This document shows, in pieces, positions 58,271 to 64,000 of a stretch of 64,000 nt of DNA. Location: positions 183,842,951 to 183,906,950 of the forward strand of contig NC_081413.1 of the NCBI RefSeq assembly GCF_030272615.1, read 5' to 3'. Below the pieces are notes generated by a model. The model made no database searches, was not told where the DNA came from, and worked only from the letters and a program-made list of their open reading frames with translations. Each line of letters begins with the position of its first letter. The stretch's first letter is position 1. This DNA comes from Cryptomeria japonica (lineage: Eukaryota; Streptophyta; Pinopsida; Cupressales; Cupressaceae). A program made the position numbers and the translations under genes.

Positions 58271-59672
58271 TGTTGGCATTTTGAGTTTGTTGGCATTTTG
58301 CATAGAGATTGCATTAATGATATGTTGTCATTGATGTCAATTGAACCAATAATGGTATTCATGTTATTGCTGATATTGTTGTTTTTGATATTGGCTAGTA
58401 ATCGGTAAGAAGAGATTTGTGGAAGATGTTGTAAACCGGTATGTAAAGTTTGTGAGTTGAATCGGTAAACCCTATCAGCTGTTAAACCCTAACTGATCAA
58501 GTTTGATGGTTTATTATATGATAAGCGGTAATGATGGAGACATGTGTGATCATTGTATGAGGATATGTTCAAATTGTTTTGGTGCGTTTGTTTTTTGTCT
58601 AGGGAAGGAGCAAAGTGGATTGCATCTAATGCACAACACGTGATGAGTTACAAAGTCCGATGAAGCGGTGATCATGGAGTGGTTGGAATTTTCTTAAAGA
58701 ATGTGAAGAGATTGTCATGATTTCTAACGGTCAAGATTGTACTGACTTGTTTGTAATCTCTATGATGAGAATTAGGTTTTTGCTATGTTACCGACCTAAT
58801 TGATTTGTATTTAAGGTCGATGAAGTTGTTTGTTAAGTTTGTTGGCAAGATTGATAGAAACCTGTTGAGCATGTAGTTGCCTAACCAGTGAATGGATCTG
58901 CACTTTGAGTGAAGGAAGATTGAAGCTTAGAAGGATCTGATCAATCAAATGTAATGCTTCTCAGACAGATCAAGAAAACCTGTTGTTTTCTAACAATTAC
59001 AGCAGAAGTGAAATCCCTTAACCAGGTAAGCTCTAACAAGCTTGGTTACTCATTAAATCCTCTAACAAGCTGGTCCATTAGCTTGGATTCTTAAATCCTC
59101 CAGCAAGGTTACTCCTAACAGGGTATTGTGCTTTTGATTAAGGCATATTTTTAAATCCCTTAACTGGGTGATTCCTAACCGAAATTAGTTCTTAATAGGA
59201 CTTATTATAAAGCTTTAACAGGATTGGCTCCTAATAGGGCGAACTTCAGAAGAGTTAAGATAACTATCCTTGTGAGTCTCATCTCACCGTGGTTTTTACC
59301 TATTTGGGTTTTCCATGTATAAACATTTGTGTCAAGTGGTGAATGCTTTTGTGGTTATGATCTTATTTGTTGATTTGGTTAACTTCTGACAAGGCATGTT
59401 AAGTAGAAGCATTGAGAGATGAATATGTTGAGTTATGATTAAGCATTAATGTTGATATTTGCAAGATTGAAGTTGTTTACTGTTAAAGTTGTCATAACAG
59501 TTAAACCGGTTGATGTCAAGTATTCTTATGAATATTGATCTTGACTGAGATATGTTTCCTTTGTTTGACTGAGTTTGAGTTTGGGAACTTTGTTTTAGTT
59601 TTTCAAGATATTGATTCACCCCCCCCCTCTCTTAGTATTCTACCGGATACTCATTCTTTCATCATACCATTA
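58271..59672 (+). repeat. Solo Copia LTR inside E4 gag
   Basis: Starts TGTTGGCATTTTGAG, has TTGTCATTGATGTCAA near the start, CACCGTGGTTTTTACC and GATTCACCCCCCCCCTCT near the end, about 1.4 kb, and no internal domain. Flanks TTGCT and TTGTT could be a 5-bp duplication with one change. The gag frame (IVA before, VKVLRSLPHAYKH after) is continuous once the insert is ignored. The exact right end is uncertain, since the last bases are not CA. Confidence 0.7.
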
Positions 59673-60290
59673 TTGTTAAAGTGTTGAGATCCTTGCCTCA
59701 TGCTTACAAGCACAAGTTTGATGTTATTGAGGAGATCAGACCATTACTAATGTAACTAGGGACATGTTGATTGGAAAGATTATTGCATTTGAATTGAGTG
59801 AGTTTGGTGACTCTCTTCCTAAGACTGAATTTGCATTCAAAGCTATTGTTTCTAGAAAGTAAGGATATGATTTGGGAGAAATTTCTTCAAGAAGGGCATC
59901 TATATATGAGAAGGAGATGAAGGAGTTGGAAGAAGAAGAAAAAGAAATTAAGGAGCTCAAATCATTGATTTCCAAGAGATTGCCTAAAGGAGTAGGTAAG
60001 TGTGAAGGAAAATTGCCTCTTAAATGCTTTTCATGTAATAAAATAGGGCATTTTACCTGAAGGTGTCCGAAAAGAGTTCCTAGGAAGCAATACAAATCTA
60101 ATTTTTAAAATAAATGTTACTATGTTGCTGATGAAGGTGTGACTGATGATGAATCTGAGAAAGGAAATTCAGGTGATGATGAGTGGGTATTTATTGCTAT
60201 CAACGAAGATGATCCAGTGCCTACTGATTCTACTAGTTGCATTAATGAGGACAAAGCTTTGGCTACTAAAGCATAATAGAAAGATGAATG
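59673..60290 (+). pseudogene. E4 gag, C-terminal part with one CCHC knuckle
   Basis: VKVLRSLPHAYKH, frameshift near 59735, then RDMLIGKIIAFELSEFGDSL, a Glu/Lys helix (EKEMKELEEEEKEIKELKSL) and the knuckle CFSCNKIGHFT.RCP, in which a TGA falls inside. An acidic stretch follows (DESEKGNSGDDEW). It has one knuckle only, so this gag differs from the multi-knuckle gag at 14790-16845. Confidence 0.85.
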
Positions 60291-63264
60291 GGTTATTGAC
60301 AGTGGCTGCTCTCATCATATGACAAGTGATAAGAGTAAGTTTGTGTGTATGAAAAAATATGATGGTGGTGTAGTAAGATTTGGTGATGACAAAGCTGGTA
60401 TAGTTTGTGGTAGAGGCTCCATTTCTCTTGATGGTAAGCACAATACTAATGATGTATTTTATGTAAAAGGTCTAAAGCATAATCTTTTGAGTGTTGGACA
60501 TATGGTTGACAAGGGATATGATTTACAATTCAAGAATGGCAAGTGTAGAATCTTAATTGGTTCCGGAATTGAGATTGCATCAGGGAGAAAGACTAAAGGT
60601 AATATCTTTCACTTGAATGTTGCTGGTAAAAGTTGTTTGATTTCTTAGATTGATGAAAGTTGGTTATGGAATAGAAGGATGTGTCATGTAAATTTTGATT
60701 GCATGGTTAAGATAAGTTCTACTCAAGCAGTGAGAGATTTTCCCAAGTTGGTAAAGCCTACTAATCTGGTATGCAATGAATGTCAGTTAGGGAAGTAAAC
60801 AAGAGTTACTTTTAAAATCAAACAATATAGTTCTAATGGATTATTGGATCTTGCGCATACTGATTTGTGTGGTCCTTCTAGAGTGAGAAGCTTGCAGGAA
60901 AATAGGTACTTCATGTTGCTAATTGATGACTATTCAAGGATGATGTGGGTTACTTTCTTAAGGGAGAAGTCTGAAACCTTATAGAAGTTCAAGATTTTCA
61001 AAGCCATGGTTGACATCAAGACAGGATTGAAGCTAAAGTGCCTGAGATCTAATAGAGGTGGTGAATTCACTTCCGGTGAGTTCAATGCTTTTTATGAAGA
61101 GCATGGAGTGAAGAGATAGTTATCTGCACCTAGAACCCCTCATCATAATGGTGTCATGGAGGAAGAATAAAACAACTCGAGAATCTTCTAGAACCATGAT
61201 CTTGGAAGGAAACGTTTCATGTATCTATTGGAGAGAAGTTGTGAGTACTATTGTATACACTCTTAATCGGGTGCATATCAAAGGTGATACCGGTAAGACT
61301 CCTTATGAGTTATGGTTTGGTCATGTTCATACAGATAGATATTTCAATTTTTTTGGAAGTAAATGCTATATCAAAAGAGATGGAGATCTAGGGAAGTTTG
61401 ATGCTAGATGTGATGAAGGAATCTTTCTTGGTTATTCTACTAAGAGCAAGGCCTATCAGTGTTATAACAAGAGATTGAGAAAGATAGTTGGGAGTGTTGA
61501 TGTGAAAGTTGATGAAAGCAATGAGAGACATATCAGATCTTGTAGATATGATTTAGATGATCAGATTGTTAGCTCTAATAAAGGAAAGCAAGTGCAGACC
61601 CAATCAAATTCAGATTGTTCCAAAAAAACCTGAGAATGAAGGAGAAGGTACAAGTGCTAGTGTAGAAGAAAGAGCTCAAGAGTCCGGAAATCAAGAAAAT
61701 CCTAAGACTCCCAGGCATGTGAGATTGAATCATTTAGATAATCATCAGATCATAGGTGATAAGAATAAAGGTGTGATGACTAGAATAAGAATTGCTGAAC
61801 AATTTTGCTTGAGTTCTAAGATTGAACCTAAGGATGTTAATGAAGCATGTAAAGATGAAAATTGGGTTACAACAATGGAAGATGAATTAAACCAGATTGA
61901 GAAGAATAATACATGGATTCTTGTTCCTAGACCTATGGATAAGAATGTGATTGGAACTAAATGGGTCTTTCAGAACAAATTGAATGAGGAAGGTGAAGTG
62001 GTTAAGAACAAAGCTAGACTTGTTTGTAAGGGATATTCTTAGGTGGAAGGAATTTATTTTGAGGAGACTTTTTCTCTAGTGGCAAGAATTGAAATTGTTA
62101 GATTATTTCTTGCTTATGCTACTTACAAAGATTTTAAAGTTTATCAGATAGATGTCAAGTCAGCCTTTCTTAATGGTGAGTTGGAAGAGGAAGTTTATAT
62201 TGAGTAACTGGATGGATTTCAGTTGACAGATAAGGGAGATATGGTGTACAGATTGAAGAAAGCACTATATGGATTGGAGAAAGCCTTAAGAGATTGGTAT
62301 GCCATATTGGATAGGTATTTGTTGAATCTTGGATTAAATAAAGGTACTATTGATAGTAATTTGTATTTCAAGATTGATCATGATTACATTTTGATTGTTG
62401 AAGTTTTTGTTGATGATATAATTTTTGGGGGAAATGATAGTTTGTGCAAGAAGTTTGCTGATGAAATGCAAAATGAGTTTGAGATGTCTATGATTGGTGA
62501 AATGAAATTATTTTTAGGATTGTAAATTACTCAATTAGATAAAGGCATTTTCATATCTCAGTCCAAGTATGTGAAGGAATTGTTGAAGAATTTAGGTTTA
62601 GATGATTCAAAGCCAGTTGGTACCCCTATGGTGACTAGATGTAAGTTGACAAAGGATGATGATTCTTTGAAAGCAAATCAGACTAGATACAGATCTATGA
62701 TTGGTGGATTGTTATATTTGACTCAAACTAGACTGGATATTATGAATATTGTATGTCTTGTTGCTAGATTTCAAGTTGAGACTAAGGAATCTCAAGTTGT
62801 TTCTATGATAAGAATTTTCAGATATTTGAAAGGGATAGTAGATTTTGGTTTGTGGTATCCTAAAAAAGGATGACTTTATCTTGAGTGCTTTTACTGATGT
62901 TGATTGGGCAAGTGATGTTGATGACTGGAAAAGTACTAGTGGTGGTGCATTTTTCTTGGGAAAGAGATTGGTATCATGGATGAGTAAGAAGCATAATGCT
63001 ATTTTTTATCTATTGCAGAGGCATAATACATTGTTGCTTCTAGCAATTGTACTTGGGTGATTTGGATGAAGCAGATGTTGAAGGATATCAGAGTTGTTTA
63101 TGATGAGCCTACTGCTATATACTGTGATAATTCAAGTGTTATCAACATTTTTAAGAATCCAGTGTTGCATTCAATCAATCAAGTTTTATTTCTTGAGAGA
63201 AAAGGTGAATGAGAAGGAAGTCAAATTGGAGTATGTATCTACAAAGGAACAAAATGTAGATATA
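60280..63264 (+). pseudogene. E4 pol: protease, integrase, reverse transcriptase, RNase H
   Basis: Protease WVIDSGCSHHMTS (60288). Integrase: WLWNRRMCHVNF (first His lost), CNECQLGK, HTDLCGPSRV, LLIDDYSRMMWV, and LRSNRGGEFTS near 61048, where Asn replaces the second catalytic Asp. After a frameshift near 61160 come GIFLGYSTKSKAYQCYNKRL and NTWILVPRPMDKNVIGTKWV. Reverse transcriptase: [27 protein letters not shown] and the catalytic FVDDIIFGG (62407). RNase H: AFTDVDWASD, STSGGAFFLG, YCDNSSV, VSTKEQNVDI, cut at 63264 by the next LTR. Several stops and shifts; not functional. Confidence 0.92.
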
Positions 63265-64000
63265 TGTTGGCATTGTGTTGTCATTGATGTCAACCGGTAT
63301 GGGATAGAAACCAGTATGGGATATGTATGGGTAGTACTATCATTGATACATATAGGATGTGATGTCTTTGATGTCACCTAGCCTAGAAGGTCATCGATAC
63401 ACAAGTTAGTATTGATTTGTGTTGAAGACATAAGGACTGTAGACCAGTAAGTGACATGTTGGAAGTGAATTGTTGCCAACCAACAAGAGAGAAAGATGTT
63501 GGGCCATTGATTGTGATGAAGAGGCGAGATGTTACAAAAATCACATCAACACTAGAGGTGATGTATGTGAAGGCCACTGATATGTTGTGTGTATGTTAAA
63601 CAACAAGACTCCCACCAGATAAAGATGCAGTCAGTATATGAAGAGATGACTGACAGTGAATGTGCCCAACCAAATCATATGTGCATGTTTGAAGATATGC
63701 ATGCTCAAATAGGGAAGCCATATTGGTGCAATGCCAGATGCAGATGACAAGGATCCACTCCCACCGGTAAGTGGAGCTTATCTCCTATTATGTATGGAAT
63801 GCATCATAATCCTCCAAGATAAGACAAAAGAGTTAAAGGCATGTGTTTGAAGGTTCACACCAGATCAACTGGTGAAACACTAAGTTGCCTTAGGTGCATG
63901 AAATTAGGGATGTGCACTGGATCAGCTAGGTAGACAATGATGAGTTGTCGGTATAGAGAAGGAAGGATATGTTTGTCACTTTGACAAACTAGTTGATAAG
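63265..64000 (+). repeat. Copia-type LTR entering E4 RNase H, runs off the window
   Basis: TGTTGGCATTGTGTTGTCATTGATGTCAACCGG interrupts the conserved VDI(F) of the pol C-terminus. The target duplication would be atata (63260-63264). At least 736 bp lie in the window with no ORF of note. It belongs to the same LTR type as the Copia element at 10456 (shared first bases and motif) but is not the same sequence. Confidence 0.7.

Larger units (their letters stand above)
45353..64000 (+). mobile_element. Copia element E4, split by three later insertions
   Basis: 5' LTR 45353-46645, primer-binding site and first gag codons to about 46714. A large retrotransposon derivative follows to 57948, then gag, interrupted by a solo LTR (58271-59672), and pol to 63264, where another LTR enters. 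The 3' LTR is outside the window. The resumed gag at 57949 continues where the family copy at 5941-6118 stops, supporting one interrupted gene. Frameshifts and stops inactivate it. Confidence 0.8.

Noticed and set aside
58266-59677. Perfect target duplication for the solo LTR
   Set aside because: Best flank pair is TTGCT/TTGTT with one mismatch, and the right LTR end is not CA, so it was not called as proven.
63383-63577. Minus-strand ORF near the right edge
   Set aside because: Lies in an LTR opposite to its transcription and has no known motif.

Overview
The window looks like intergenic DNA from a large, repeat-rich seed-plant genome. I found no intact host gene, tRNA or rRNA. Every recognisable protein is retrotransposon-derived: plant Copia gag-pol, Ty3/gypsy chromovirus integrase, plant L1-type LINE, and zinc-knuckle gag-like proteins. 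The density, nesting and decay fit a gymnosperm such as a conifer, but that taxon is a guess from style, not from a diagnostic gene.

Layout. 1-5382: 3' part of a Ty3/gypsy element (Pro/Asp-rich reading frame, long 3' non-coding region with a 31-bp tandem array, polypurine tract, 3' LTR). 5383-6118: a Copia fragment (LTR from the TATA box onward, primer-binding site, start of gag), entered by a very long LTR (6119-8010), which is entered by a minus-strand chromovirus (LTR, chromodomain, integrase end, 8011-10455). 10456-26517: a decayed minus-strand Copia gag-pol element whose 5' LTR was entered by a complete 7,978-bp element (18436-26413, target duplication cactc). 26518-31290: AT-rich non-coding DNA with a (TA)n array and old tandem duplications. 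31291-35953 and 35954-38628: two plus-strand elements without pol. 39801-44790: a 5'-truncated LINE with poly(A) and a 15-bp target duplication. 45353-64000: a plus-strand Copia element split by an 11-kb large retrotransposon derivative with LTRs of 3.4-5.3 kb (46715-57948), a solo LTR (58271-59672) and another LTR (from 63265).

The most interesting content is a pair of pol-less, Copia-like LTR families, called E1 (31291-35953) and E2 (18436-26413, with a second partial copy at 35954-38628). Each has an iMet primer-binding site and a first ORF made only of a coiled coil plus an array of CCHC knuckles. Then comes a leader of about 450 bp with a TATA-like site and a second long ORF (about 1,130 codons in E2) that I do not recognise. 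No protease, integrase, reverse transcriptase or RNase H lies between the E2 LTRs. The second ORFs of E1 and E2 are clearly homologous although their LTRs and first ORFs differ. They would have to borrow enzymes from an autonomous Copia element; the one at 10456-26517 has a gag with the same coiled-coil plus knuckle module.

All elements carry nonsense changes, mostly TAG/TAA/TGA where Gln, Trp or Arg is expected, as methylcytosine deamination would give. All homologies were judged by eye from translated motifs.
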